Assembly: GCF_029760915.1 (NCBI RefSeq)
Contig: NZ_CP121685.1
Location: 1,462,001-1,526,000, forward strand
Reading direction: 5' to 3'
Source: Olleya sp. YS
GTDB taxonomy: Bacteria > Bacteroidota > Bacteroidia > Flavobacteriales > Flavobacteriaceae
Length of the DNA stretch: 64,000 nucleotides
Part shown: positions 9,628 to 18,630 of the stretch, in pieces
Numbering within the stretch: position 1 is the stretch's first letter
Layout of the letters: each line of letters opens with the position of its first letter
The notes under the pieces: generated by a model
Database searches by the model: none
What the model was told of the DNA's origin: nothing
What the model saw: the letters and a program-made list of their open reading frames with translations, nothing else
Made by a program: the position numbers and the translations under genes

Positions 9628-10269
9628 CTATTCTTTAACTGCTGCTACATCATCAGTTTCTGTTGCTGGTACATCACCTGCTTCTGCTCCTTCTTCATCT
9701 TCATCTTCATCTTCAACAACTGCAGCTCTAGAACGTCTTACTAAACACACAACTGTATTATCTGGATGCATAAACTTATATGCTTCGTTTTCTAATTTAG
9801 TAATGTATAATTTGCTACCAATTTTTAATTCAGAAATTTCTGCATCGATAAAATCTGGTAAATTTCCAGGTATAGCTTTTACTCTTAAACTACGTCTGTT
9901 TTTACGTAAAACACCACCATTTCTAACACCTCTTGGGTTACCAATGAAGTTTACAGGAATGTCCATTGTAATTTCTTTGTCTGCAAAAGTTTGATAAAAA
10001 TCTACGTGTAAGATTCTGTCTGTTACTGGGTGAAATTGGATGTCTTGTAAAATTGCATCTAATTTTTCACCATTATCTAGCTCAATCACAACTGTATGTG
10101 CATTTGGCGTGTATACAAGTTTTGAGAAGGCTAATTCTGGTGCAGAGAAATGCACTGGTTTGTCTCCTCCGTATAAAACGCAAGGAACCTGACCAGCATT
10201 ACGTAAGGCTTGAGTTGCTTTTTTGCCCACGCTTTCTCTTTTGGATCCGTTGATTGTAATTGATTTCAT
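9628..10269 (-). CDS. rplY: 50S ribosomal protein L25/general stress protein Ctc
   Basis: A 213-residue long-form L25 (the Ctc/TL5 type) that binds 5S rRNA in the large ribosomal subunit. The N-terminal half reads [20 protein letters not shown] and [14 protein letters not shown], the typical L25 beta-barrel start. The second domain, with HVDFYQ and [18 protein letters not shown], is the Ctc extension. The tail from about residue 185 is very acidic (EDEDEDEE), as is common in Bacteroidetes homologues. It lies 62 bases after prs on the same strand, a neighbour order usual in the phylum. Confidence 0.95.
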   Translation of the reverse strand: MKSITINGSKRESVGKKATQALRNAGQVPCVLYGGDKPVHFSAPELAFSKLVYTPNAHTVVIELDNGEKLDAILQDIQFHPVTDRILHVDFYQTFADKEITMDIPVNFIGNPRGVRNGGVLRKNRRSLRVKAIPGNLPDFIDAEISELKIGSKLYITKLENEAYKFMHPDNTVVCLVRRSRAAVVEDEDEDEEGAEAGDVPATETDDVAAVKE

Positions 10270-10331
10270 TTTTGTTTATTTATATTTAATTATTAATATA
10301 CTAATATTGAGTAGTCTTATTATTTAAATGA

Positions 10332-11273
10332 CTACATTAAAAACTTAGAGCTAATAGACTTGTTGTAATGAACATTTTGCATAACTTCTGCAAACAAATC
10401 TGAGCAGCTTAATACTTTTATTTTTTTACTTTCTTGCTTCAGTGGAATAGAATCTGTTACTATTAATTCCTCTAATTTAGAGTTTTCAATTCGCTCATAA
10501 GCATTTCCAGATAATATTGGATGTGTACAAATGGCTCTTACACTTAATGCGCCACGTTCCATCATGACATCTGCTGCTTTGGTTAATGTACCAGCAGTAT
10601 CTACCATATCATCAACTAATACCACATTTTTACCAGTAACATCACCAATTAATTCCATATGCGAAATTACATTTGCTTTAGCACGTTGCTTGTAGCATAT
10701 TACAACATCACTTTCCAATGCTTTAGAATAAGCATAGGCACGTTTTGATCCACCCATATCTGGTGAAGCAATCGTTAGATTATCTAAGTTTAATTCTTTT
10801 AAATAAGGTAAAAATATAGTAGATGCAAACAAGTGGTCTACTGGTTTTTCAAAAAACCCTTGTATCTGATCTGCATGTAAATCCATTGTGATAATTCTAG
10901 TCGCACCAGCAGCTTCTAGCATTTTTGCTACTAATTTTGCAGCTATAGGTACTCTAGGTTTGTCTTTTCTATCTTGTCTTGCCCAACCAAAATATGGTAA
11001 AACAGCTGTAACGTGTCTTGCAGATGCGCGTTTAGCAGCATCTATCATTAACAACATTTCCATTAAGTTTTCTGAACTTGGATTGGTTGATCCTATTATA
11101 AAAATACGTGTTCCTCTTATAGATTCTTCATAAGATGGTTGAAACTCACCATCACTATATGTTGAAGTAATAACTTTACCTAACTCTGTTCCATATGCAG
11201 CAGCAATTTTCTCAGCCAAAGTTTTACTTTGAGTGATAGAAAATATTTTAGCTTCTGGCTTTGTATTTGGCAT
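10332..11273 (-). CDS. prs: Ribose-phosphate pyrophosphokinase (PRPP synthetase)
   Basis: Makes PRPP from ribose-5-phosphate and ATP for nucleotide, histidine and NAD synthesis. The 313-residue protein has all the class I signatures: the ATP/metal region DLHADQIQGFF (131-141), the segment PDMGGSKRAYAYS, and the PRPP-binding loop VLVDDMVDTAGTL (218-230). Its length is normal for the family. It heads the minus-strand group with rplY and pth; the 144-base region upstream, before the divergent tRNA gene, should hold its promoter. Confidence 0.97.
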   Translation of the reverse strand: MPNTKPEAKIFSITQSKTLAEKIAAAYGTELGKVITSTYSDGEFQPSYEESIRGTRIFIIGSTNPSSENLMEMLLMIDAAKRASARHVTAVLPYFGWARQDRKDKPRVPIAAKLVAKMLEAAGATRIITMDLHADQIQGFFEKPVDHLFASTIFLPYLKELNLDNLTIASPDMGGSKRAYAYSKALESDVVICYKQRAKANVISHMELIGDVTGKNVVLVDDMVDTAGTLTKAADVMMERGALSVRAICTHPILSGNAYERIENSKLEELIVTDSIPLKQESKKIKVLSCSDLFAEVMQNVHYNKSISSKFLM

Positions 11274-11417
11274 TGTTAAACAGTTGTTAGGTAGCTTTTT
11301 ACACTACGTGTTTTTTAATGAGGTGCAAATTTAGTATAATTTTTGATGTTTAAAAGATATTAGACGCTATTTTTAAAGGAATTATCTAAAATATATTTAT
11401 TTTTGCCTTCTCAAAAT

Positions 11418-11499
11418 GCTCAAGTGGCGGAATTGGTAGACGCGCTGGATTCAAAATCCAGTTCTTTCGAGAGTGTGGGTTCGATTCCCACCTTGAGTA
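11418..11499 (+). tRNA. tRNA-Leu (anticodon CAA)
   Basis: An 82-base cloverleaf can be folded. The acceptor stem is GCTCAAG with CTTGAGT (one G-U pair at the end). The D arm contains AATTGGTAGACGC. The anticodon stem-loop CTGGA TTCAAAA TCCAG gives anticodon CAA. A long variable arm (TTCTTTCGAGAGT) identifies a class II tRNA, and the T arm is GTGGG TTCGATT CCCAC. The discriminator is A. The CCA end is not encoded. It reads TTG leucine codons. Confidence 0.95.
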
Positions 11500-11506
11500 C
11501 TTTTTA

Positions 11507-11546
11507 AATCCTTAATTGTCTATTTTTTAGATGATTAAGGCTTTTT
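11507..11546 (+). terminator. Possible weak terminator after tRNA-Leu
   Basis: CCTTAAT (11510-11516) can pair with ATTAAGG (11534-11540) across a 17-base loop, followed by CTTTTTT. The stem is short and the loop long, so this is tentative. The stop codon of the convergent pdeM gene (11535) lies within it. Confidence 0.4.
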
Positions 11547-12212
11547 TATTGCGTTAACTGTACGATTATTGTTTGGTGTAATCTTAATCACTTCGTCATC
11601 TGCAATCGCATAGATAATATTATCTTCTGTAGGCTCCATAATATGCTTACCAGTAAAGGCTCCAAAAGCTGCCAGTATTAGTTGTTGGTTAGAACTATAA
11701 AAGCAAGGTAGTGTTAGACGCTGTTTACCTAAACCACTTAAAGTAATTCCTGGATGTATATGTCCTGCAAAATTAAAGTAGTTGTCTGTTATCGTTGGAT
11801 GATGTGTTAAGTGAAATCCTTTATACTTAAGCTCAACAATAATTTGAATACCTAAATCATTGTAGAGTAGTGGTGATATAATATCATGATTACCTTTTAC
11901 AAGAATAATATCACAACTTTGTTTGTTAGCCCATATTTCAAAAAGTTGCCATTCGGTATTTAAATAACTATGAAACAAATCACCTAAAAAATAGAGCGAT
12001 TTGGGCTTGAAATAGGAAATAACTTCATCTAAACGTTCAAAATTTTTATATAAAGCGTCTTGAGGTACTGCAATACCATGTTTTCTAAAATGTGTGACTT
12101 TTCCAAAATGTACATCTGCAATAAGCAACATTTGCTCGTCCTGCCAATACACAGCACCACTAGGGTGTAAAATAAAGGTGTTGTTTTTTATGGAAATAGA
12201 TTGCGTTTTCAT
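11535..12212 (-). CDS. pdeM: Ligase-associated DNA damage response endonuclease PdeM (metallophosphoesterase)
   Basis: A 225-residue calcineurin-like phosphoesterase. The metal-binding motifs are in order: IADVHFG (D33, H35), FLGDLFHS (D78), VKGNHD (N108, H109), then THHP and GHIHPG. The product is short and lacks extra domains, as expected for PdeM. The assignment rests on context: it is the last gene of a minus-strand run of exonuclease, ligase, Lhr helicase and this gene, the known ligase-associated repair cluster. The gap to the helicase is only 16 bases. It is predicted to cut DNA during end processing; activity is inferred from family and neighbours. Confidence 0.9.
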   Translation of the reverse strand: MKTQSISIKNNTFILHPSGAVYWQDEQMLLIADVHFGKVTHFRKHGIAVPQDALYKNFERLDEVISYFKPKSLYFLGDLFHSYLNTEWQLFEIWANKQSCDIILVKGNHDIISPLLYNDLGIQIIVELKYKGFHLTHHPTITDNYFNFAGHIHPGITLSGLGKQRLTLPCFYSSNQQLILAAFGAFTGKHIMEPTEDNIIYAIADDEVIKITPNNNRTVNAIKKP

Positions 12213-12228
12213 TACAACATCAAAGATA

Positions 12229-14697
12229 TTATAACTTTTCTAGTTGAGCAGTCATACGCTTAATACGATCTGCTAATTTCTCTGAAGACAGTTTAGCACG
12301 TAATCTATCTGTAATAATAGGAAAAGAAAAAGGGGTCGGTTTTTTGCATTGTTTCCAGATAATATTTTGCTGGTTTATGCGCTCTAAAGCCAATTGTAAG
12401 CGTCCTTCTTCCAACTGATGCTCAAAAGTTTCAATAAAGGCTTGCTGAAATAATAAATTGTCTGCTTCATAATCTTGAAACACACCAAAAAATAATTGCG
12501 AGCTGGATTGCAAGTGTTTGCTTTTTACTAATTTCTGCGGAAATCCTTTAAATACCAATCCAGAAATCACTGCAATGTCTCTAAATTTTCGTCTAGCCAT
12601 CTCGCTAGCATTTAAACTTTTTTCAAGGTCACTTTTAAGAAAATCTGTTGATAGTAAATCATTATCCAACATACTTTGAATGTCAATTTCTTGATCAGAT
12701 AACAACTCAAACCCATAATCATTAACTGCTATTGAAAACGAAGTAGGTGATAATAAACTTATTCTGTAAGCAATAAGACTAGATAACGCTTCGTGTACAA
12801 AATAACCTTCAAATGGATAAAATAATGCATGATACCCTTCGCGTGTTTTAAAAGTTTCGATTAGAAATTCGTCTTTTGTTGGTACTATACTTTCTAAACG
12901 TTGACGTTTAAAGATAGATTGAAGTGCTTTTAATTCTCTAGAAAGTTTAGGGTTTTCTGCATTTACCTCATAGAGTTGTGCTCTCAGTAATTCGCTCATT
13001 TCTGAAGAAAACGTCATGCGTCCACCCATCCAACTTGGTACTTTTGCTTTTTTCTTTTTAGAGTTTTTAACCAGTACTTGCATGTTTTTAATTCTGTAAA
13101 GCTCTAAAGTGCGACCAGCAAAAGTAAAGACGTCGCCTGGTTTTAGTTTAGATACAAACCACTCTTCAATAGAGCCAATAAAACCGCCTTTTAAAAACTT
13201 TACAGTTAATACTGCATCACTAACAATTGTCCCAATTTGTAGTCTGTGTCGCATCGCAACTGCTCTGCTATTTACTTTTAATTTACCGTCTTCTTCAATA
13301 TCTACTTTCTTATATTCGTCATAAGCCTGAAGACTTTGGCTTCCCATGGTTATAAAATTTAATATCCATTGGTATTGTGCTTTGGTAATGGTTTGAAAAC
13401 AAAATGTTGTTTTTATTTCTTCAAAAATAGGTTCAGGATAAAACCCATTGGAAACCGCTAATGTTGTTAAATACTGAACTAGCACATCAAAACTATTTAA
13501 ATACGGAATCCGATCTTCTATTACTTCATTTTTAACCGCTTCTTGCAACGCTGAAGCTTCAATAAGTTCTAGCGCATAGGTTGGTAAAAAATAAATAACA
13601 CTTTCTTTTCCTGGCTGGTGACCACTTCTTCCAGCACGTTGTAAAAAGCGTGCAACACCTTTTGGGCCTCCAATTTGAATAATGGTTTCTACAGGTGCAA
13701 AATCCACACCTAAATCTAAACTAGATGTGCAGACTACTGCTTTTAAATCGCCTGTGCGAATTGCTTGTTCTACCCACAAACGTGTTTCTTTATTAATGCT
13801 TCCATGATGCATGGCGATAACACCTGCAAATTCTGGATGAGCTGCAAGTAGTCTTTGAAACCAAATCTCACACTGTGCTCTCGTATTAGTGAACAGTAGC
13901 GTTGTTTTACTGTTGTTTATAATGGGAATAACGTCTTCTATTAAATGCAATCCCATGTGTCCACGCCAAGGAAATGTTTCCATTTTTTTTGGGATGATAG
14001 ACTTTACCTTAATTTTCTTTTTAAGTGTTGAACGTACTAATACCGAATTTTCAAACGCTTCAGAATTTACGCCTAACAGTACTTGTCTGGCTTGTTCTAA
14101 ATTACCGATAGTTGCTGATATTCCCCAAATACGCAATTTAGGCGCAATGGTTTTAAAACGCGATAATGCCAACTCCATCTGTACACCACGTTTACTTCCT
14201 AATAGCTCGTGCCATTCATCTACAACAACAGCAGTAAGGTTTTTAAAGGTTTTATCGTAATCTTTAGAGGCGAGAAGCAATTGTAAACTTTCAGGTGTGG
14301 TAATTAATATATCTGGCATTTTACGCTTTTGTGCAGCACGTTCTTTTTGTGACGTATCTCCTGTCCTAATACCAACTGTTAAAGGGACTTCCAAACCTTC
14401 GATAAAACGTTCTGCAGATTGTTTAATCTCCACAGAAAGTGCACGTAATGGTGTAATCCATATCATTTTTGCACCTTTTTGGTGCTTTGTTTTGTAATCG
14501 GGATTAGTTTTGATATAGTCTAAAACAAAAGGCACGCATAGTGCATAAGTTTTTCCGCTTCCAGTTGGTGCATTTAACAATCCATTTTTTCCTTGTAAGA
14601 AGGCTGTCCATGTTTTTTTCTGAAATGAAAATGGAGCCCAACCTTGTTTAGAAAACCAATTTTTAGCGAGTTGCTCTAATTCACTTCTGTTCATCAA
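12229..14697 (-). CDS. Ligase-associated DEXH-box DNA helicase (Lhr-like)
   Basis: An 822-residue superfamily 2 helicase. Motif I is APTGSGKT (43-50), motif Ia is TPLRALSVEI, motif II is DEWH (160-163, a DExH variant), and motif III is SATIG. In the second RecA lobe are LLFTNTRAQCEIWFQ, SSLDLGVDF and QRAGRSGHQPG (motif VI). The roughly 400-residue C-terminal part has the winged-helix and Lhr-core layout. It overlaps the ligase gene by 17 bases, so the two are translationally coupled. The role is DNA unwinding in a ligase-dependent repair pathway; the protein is shorter than long Lhr proteins, as is typical for this subfamily. Confidence 0.93.
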   Translation of the reverse strand: MMNRSELEQLAKNWFSKQGWAPFSFQKKTWTAFLQGKNGLLNAPTGSGKTYALCVPFVLDYIKTNPDYKTKHQKGAKMIWITPLRALSVEIKQSAERFIEGLEVPLTVGIRTGDTSQKERAAQKRKMPDILITTPESLQLLLASKDYDKTFKNLTAVVVDEWHELLGSKRGVQMELALSRFKTIAPKLRIWGISATIGNLEQARQVLLGVNSEAFENSVLVRSTLKKKIKVKSIIPKKMETFPWRGHMGLHLIEDVIPIINNSKTTLLFTNTRAQCEIWFQRLLAAHPEFAGVIAMHHGSINKETRLWVEQAIRTGDLKAVVCTSSLDLGVDFAPVETIIQIGGPKGVARFLQRAGRSGHQPGKESVIYFLPTYALELIEASALQEAVKNEVIEDRIPYLNSFDVLVQYLTTLAVSNGFYPEPIFEEIKTTFCFQTITKAQYQWILNFITMGSQSLQAYDEYKKVDIEEDGKLKVNSRAVAMRHRLQIGTIVSDAVLTVKFLKGGFIGSIEEWFVSKLKPGDVFTFAGRTLELYRIKNMQVLVKNSKKKKAKVPSWMGGRMTFSSEMSELLRAQLYEVNAENPKLSRELKALQSIFKRQRLESIVPTKDEFLIETFKTREGYHALFYPFEGYFVHEALSSLIAYRISLLSPTSFSIAVNDYGFELLSDQEIDIQSMLDNDLLSTDFLKSDLEKSLNASEMARRKFRDIAVISGLVFKGFPQKLVKSKHLQSSSQLFFGVFQDYEADNLLFQQAFIETFEHQLEEGRLQLALERINQQNIIWKQCKKPTPFSFPIITDRLRAKLSSEKLADRIKRMTAQLEKL

Positions 14698-16294
14698 CTG
14701 TAGTGTTAGGAAGCATTGCCTTGATATCTTCTAAGGTATTTGCGTCTTCAATTTTTTTATCGTGTCGCCATCTTAAAATCCTCGGAAAGCGCGTTGCAAT
14801 ACCACTTTTGTGTCGTTTTGAAAAGGCGATACCTTCAAAAGCAATTTCAAAAACCAGTTCTGGTTTAACACTTCTTACTGGTCCAAAGCGTTCTAAGGTA
14901 TTCTTTTTAATCCAAGCGTCAACTTTTCTAAATTCGGCATCAGTCAAACCAGAATAGGCTTTAGCAAAAGTGACTAATTCCTTATTATCATTCCATAGTG
15001 CGAAGGTGTAATCTGTAAATAGGTTAGAGCGTCTTCCATGACCTCGCATAGCGTAAGTTAAGACTGCATCAATAGTCAGTGAATCAACTTTCCACTTCCA
15101 CCAATCGCCTTTTTTTCTACCTACTAAATAGGCAGAATCTTTTCGCTTAATCATTAAGCCTTCACTTTGCATTTCTCTTGCACGATCACGTTCTGTAGCA
15201 ACTTCATCCCAAGACTTAAAAGTTAAAGTAGGAGATAGCTGTAATGGTAGGTTTTGATTGTTTACAGTATTAAATAAGTTATCCAACAACGCTCTTCGCT
15301 CTATAAAAGGCATTGTTCTAATATCCTTTCCTTCCCATTCTAAAAGATCATAGATTTTTAAAATAACTGGTACTTTTTGCAATAATGCTTTTGAAACGGT
15401 TTTACGTCCAATACGTGTTTGTAAGTCGTTAAATGTACCTAAATCACCATTGATAAACGGAAGAATTTCACCATCTAAAACAGTTCCATTTGGTATAGCA
15501 CCAATAAAAGCTTCAAACTCTGGATATTTGTCCGTTACCAATTCTTCACCACGACTCCATACGTAAAGTTCATCTTCTCTAATAATAACTTGAGATCTAA
15601 TCCCATCCCATTTATGTTCTATACTCCAATCTTCTACATCACCTAAATCTGAAGGGTCGTTTTCAATTGCGTATGCGAGGTAAAATGGGTAGGGTTTTGA
15701 TAAAAAATCTGAAGCATTTTCAACCAAGATTAAATCGTTAAAAGAAATGGTATTGGGATCCCATTTTCCCATAAGTTTGTAAGCTAAAACATCTTCATCT
15801 ATTCCTGTAGCTTTAGACAGTGCTCTGGTCATTAGTTTTTGGCTGACGCCAATTCTAAATCCTCCAGTAATTAATTTGGTGAAGACAAACCGTTCGTAAT
15901 AATTTAAAACTGCCCAATTTTCTATTAGATAGGCTTTTTTTTCTTCATCAGTTTTAGGTTTAAGTGCTATCATTTCCTCTAAAAACTGGGTTAAAGATTT
16001 GGTTGTACTTTTATCGGAGTCAGGAATGATGAGTGCAATTGTTTCGGCTAAATCACCAACGATGTGGTAGGATTCTTCAAATAACCACAAAGGAATATTG
16101 GACAACTCTGAAGCCCAAGTTCTTAAAAGTGTCGTGTTTACAGGTCTTGGTGGTCTTCGATGCGATAAAATAGCAATAGTCCATACTTTATCTTTATCTG
16201 AAGCTATTTCAAAATATTCAGCAAGTGCCTTTACTTTTAAAGTTGTTTTATTGGTACTATCTAAAGTCCTTATTAAATCTGCAAAGTTTTTCAT
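14681..16294 (-). CDS. ATP-dependent DNA ligase
   Basis: A 537-residue ligase of the archaeal/eukaryotic type, additional to the NAD-dependent LigA that bacteria carry elsewhere. The N-terminal DNA-binding domain covers about residues 1-200. The nucleotidyltransferase motif I is KWDGIR (228-233), with K228 the lysine adenylated by ATP; then SRGEE (motif III), VLDGEI, and EGLMIKRKDSAY followed by WWKWKVDSLTIDAVL (motifs IV-V). The OB-fold ends with LRWRHDKKIEDANTLEDI (motif VI). It overlaps the helicase by 17 bases and the upstream exonuclease by 4 bases (ATGA). Confidence 0.95.
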   Translation of the reverse strand: MKNFADLIRTLDSTNKTTLKVKALAEYFEIASDKDKVWTIAILSHRRPPRPVNTTLLRTWASELSNIPLWLFEESYHIVGDLAETIALIIPDSDKSTTKSLTQFLEEMIALKPKTDEEKKAYLIENWAVLNYYERFVFTKLITGGFRIGVSQKLMTRALSKATGIDEDVLAYKLMGKWDPNTISFNDLILVENASDFLSKPYPFYLAYAIENDPSDLGDVEDWSIEHKWDGIRSQVIIREDELYVWSRGEELVTDKYPEFEAFIGAIPNGTVLDGEILPFINGDLGTFNDLQTRIGRKTVSKALLQKVPVILKIYDLLEWEGKDIRTMPFIERRALLDNLFNTVNNQNLPLQLSPTLTFKSWDEVATERDRAREMQSEGLMIKRKDSAYLVGRKKGDWWKWKVDSLTIDAVLTYAMRGHGRRSNLFTDYTFALWNDNKELVTFAKAYSGLTDAEFRKVDAWIKKNTLERFGPVRSVKPELVFEIAFEGIAFSKRHKSGIATRFPRILRWRHDKKIEDANTLEDIKAMLPNTTVDEQK

Positions 16295-17316
16295 GCGTTT
16301 TCTAGGACTTCTTTTTTTGCTTCAGCTTCTTCTTGTTCTCCATCATATTGGGTTTTTTCGGTTCTGGCATCGTAACCTTGCTCTCTTAAATATTTTGCAA
16401 AAATGTCTGTGTAACCATGTGTGGTAATGACTTTTTCGGCTTCGGTAGCTTTAATAGCAGTAAGAAGTTCTTGCCAATCGCAATGATCTGATAAGACGAA
16501 CCCTTTATCAATTGCACGTCTGCGTCTTGCACCACGAAAGGTCATCCAACCACTTGCAGAAGCAGTTACAAAGGGAACCATTTTTCTAATCCATGGACTA
16601 CCATGTGCACTTGGTGGCGCAATGACCATGGATCCTTTTAACTCTTCTTTTGTGGTGTCTCTTGTAATTCTTGTTGTTTCAGGAAATTCGACCATTGGAC
16701 GAATAACTTCTGTCATATTTTCTATAGCACCATGCGTATATATTTTACCAATGGATGGTTCTAAATATCTTAGTAAACGTTGGGCTTTACCTAAAGAATA
16801 TCCAAATAATATAGAGGTTTTGCCTTCATCTTTGTTTTCTTTCCACCAGTTATTAATGTTCTCAAATACTTTTTGCTGAGGTGTCCATTTGAAGGCTGGA
16901 AGACCAAAGGTGCATTCTGTAATAAAAGTGTGACATTTAACAGGTTCGTATGGTGCAGAAATACCATCATCTTCCAATTTGTAATCTCCTGTAAACACCC
17001 AAACCTCTCCTTTATATTCGACACGTACTTGCGAACTGCCAATAATATGACCAGCAGGATGAAGCGAGAACTTTACGTTGTTAATGATAAAAGTCTCGTT
17101 ATAATGCCTTCCAGACACATTAATATCTCCTAATCGATGTTTTATAATTGGAACATTAGTATGATGCGTAATGTATTTTTTATGTCCCCAACGACTATGG
17201 TCTGCGTGACCATGGGTGATTATAGCTTTATCAACTGGTCGCCATGGATCAAGATAGACGCCTGCTACTTCGCAATAAATACCATTGTCATTAAATACTA
17301 AAAGAGGAGTTTTCAT
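16291..17316 (-). CDS. Ligase-associated DNA damage response exonuclease (metallo-beta-lactamase fold)
   Basis: The 341-residue product has the metallo-beta-lactamase/beta-CASP-like metal motif THGHADH (H35, H37, D39, H40), then HPAGHIIGSSQV and FTGDYKLEDDG, and later LSDHCDW and ITTHGYTD. This is the SNM1/Artemis-type exonuclease of the ligase-associated cluster. It is the first gene of the operon, and a start-stop overlap (ATGA) couples it to the ligase. The tail is rich in Glu and Lys. The likely role is trimming DNA ends before ligation. The product name comes from family and context. Confidence 0.92.
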   Translation of the reverse strand: MKTPLLVFNDNGIYCEVAGVYLDPWRPVDKAIITHGHADHSRWGHKKYITHHTNVPIIKHRLGDINVSGRHYNETFIINNVKFSLHPAGHIIGSSQVRVEYKGEVWVFTGDYKLEDDGISAPYEPVKCHTFITECTFGLPAFKWTPQQKVFENINNWWKENKDEGKTSILFGYSLGKAQRLLRYLEPSIGKIYTHGAIENMTEVIRPMVEFPETTRITRDTTKEELKGSMVIAPPSAHGSPWIRKMVPFVTASASGWMTFRGARRRRAIDKGFVLSDHCDWQELLTAIKATEAEKVITTHGYTDIFAKYLREQGYDARTEKTQYDGEQEEAEAKKEVLENA

Positions 17317-17609
17317 TTAAGATTGAATTTTGACTACAAGTTCTTTAAAATTAATAACTGTGATTAATGCAATCAAAATAATAATTGACTACAAAACGAT
17401 GTTTCTATTATACCTTTAAAAGATAAAACTTTATTGTGTTTAATTCAAAAGAACACATAGATTTAACTCAATTTTAAATTAATTTCAAAAGTTGCTTGAT
17501 TTAGAGCAATCTTAGACCTAATGAAACTGAATAAATACATTTTACGTAACTATCAATTACAAATCAACAAAAGCAAAATCCTAATTACATCCTCTAATAT
17601 TAGGCGTAT
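17317..17609. other. Intergenic region, promoter side of the ligase operon and 3' side of lacI-type gene
   Basis: 293 bases of AT-rich sequence. It must hold the promoter of the minus-strand repair operon and the end of the convergently placed LacI-type transcript. I find no strong hairpin, repeat or convincing small gene here. Confidence 0.5.
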
Positions 17610-18620
17610 TTATTTTGAAGAATCTCTTAAGACAATATCTGTTTCAACTGTTTCTGAAGTTGTTGTTTTAATTTTGTTTTCTAACTTGTTAATCAATAAA
17701 GTGGCAGCTTTTTCTCCAATAATTTCGCCATGTTGACTTATAGTACTTAGTCTTGGATTGGAATGTCTGGCTAAAATTCCGTTAGAAAAAGCTAGGACAG
17801 AGATGTCTTGTGGTATGTTTATACCTTTTTCTTGGGCAAGTTTTAATGCAGCAATCGCAACCGATTCGTTAGAGGCGATTATAGCATCAAATGTTTGATT
17901 AAAAAGGGGGTTTACAACTGCTTCATGATTTTTGTAATACATTTCATGCGTCGTGATAATAATAGCATCGTCTTTGTCTAAATTATTATTTTTTAAACCT
18001 GCTAAATAGCCATCATATCTTAATTTACCTACACTTAAATCCATGTTTGCTGCAACAAAAGCTATTTTTTTACAACCTTTATTTTTTAGGTAATTTACTG
18101 CATTGACTGATGCCATAAAATCGTTAGTGATTACTTTGTCGCAATCTATATCTTCCACAACTCGATCAAACATAACTAACGGAATTTCTTTTTCTATACA
18201 AGATTTGAAATGCGCATACTTTTTTGTCGTTTCCGTCTCCTCAGCTACAGATAAAATAAATCCATCAACAACACCTGTAGATAACATTTCTATAGTTTCG
18301 ACTTCTTTTTGATGAGATTCGTTAGAGATACAAGTAATTATTTTGTATCCTTTTTGAGTAGCAGTTTTTTCTATGCCTTTTAGCACTTGTGCAAAATAAT
18401 AATTCAGCATATTAGGAATAATTATTCCTATGGTTTTGGTACGTTGATTTTTTAAACTTAACGCATTAAAATTTGGTGTATAGTTTTTCTCTTTAGCGTA
18501 TGCTTTTATTTCTTCAGAGGTTGTTTTACTTATCTCTGGACTGTCATTTAATGCTTTGGATACCGTTGAGATGGATACATTAAAGTGATTAGCAATATCT
18601 TTTAAAGTGATTTTTTTCAT
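17610..18620 (-). CDS. LacI-family transcriptional regulator
   Basis: A 336-residue regulator. The N-terminal helix-turn-helix and hinge are clear: ITLKDIANHFNVSISTVSKALN then PEISKTTSEEI and AKEKNYTPN. The rest (from about residue 60, TIGIIIPNMLNYYFAQVLKGIE) is a periplasmic-binding-protein-like sensor domain that would bind a sugar or sugar phosphate. It lies 10 bases downstream of manA on the same strand and so is co-transcribed with it. That pairing suggests control of mannose or mannan use, but no target operator was recognised in the window and the ligand is unknown. Confidence 0.92.
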   Translation of the reverse strand: MKKITLKDIANHFNVSISTVSKALNDSPEISKTTSEEIKAYAKEKNYTPNFNALSLKNQRTKTIGIIIPNMLNYYFAQVLKGIEKTATQKGYKIITCISNESHQKEVETIEMLSTGVVDGFILSVAEETETTKKYAHFKSCIEKEIPLVMFDRVVEDIDCDKVITNDFMASVNAVNYLKNKGCKKIAFVAANMDLSVGKLRYDGYLAGLKNNNLDKDDAIIITTHEMYYKNHEAVVNPLFNQTFDAIIASNESVAIAALKLAQEKGINIPQDISVLAFSNGILARHSNPRLSTISQHGEIIGEKAATLLINKLENKIKTTTSETVETDIVLRDSSK

Positions 18621-18630
18621 AATGGTTAGT

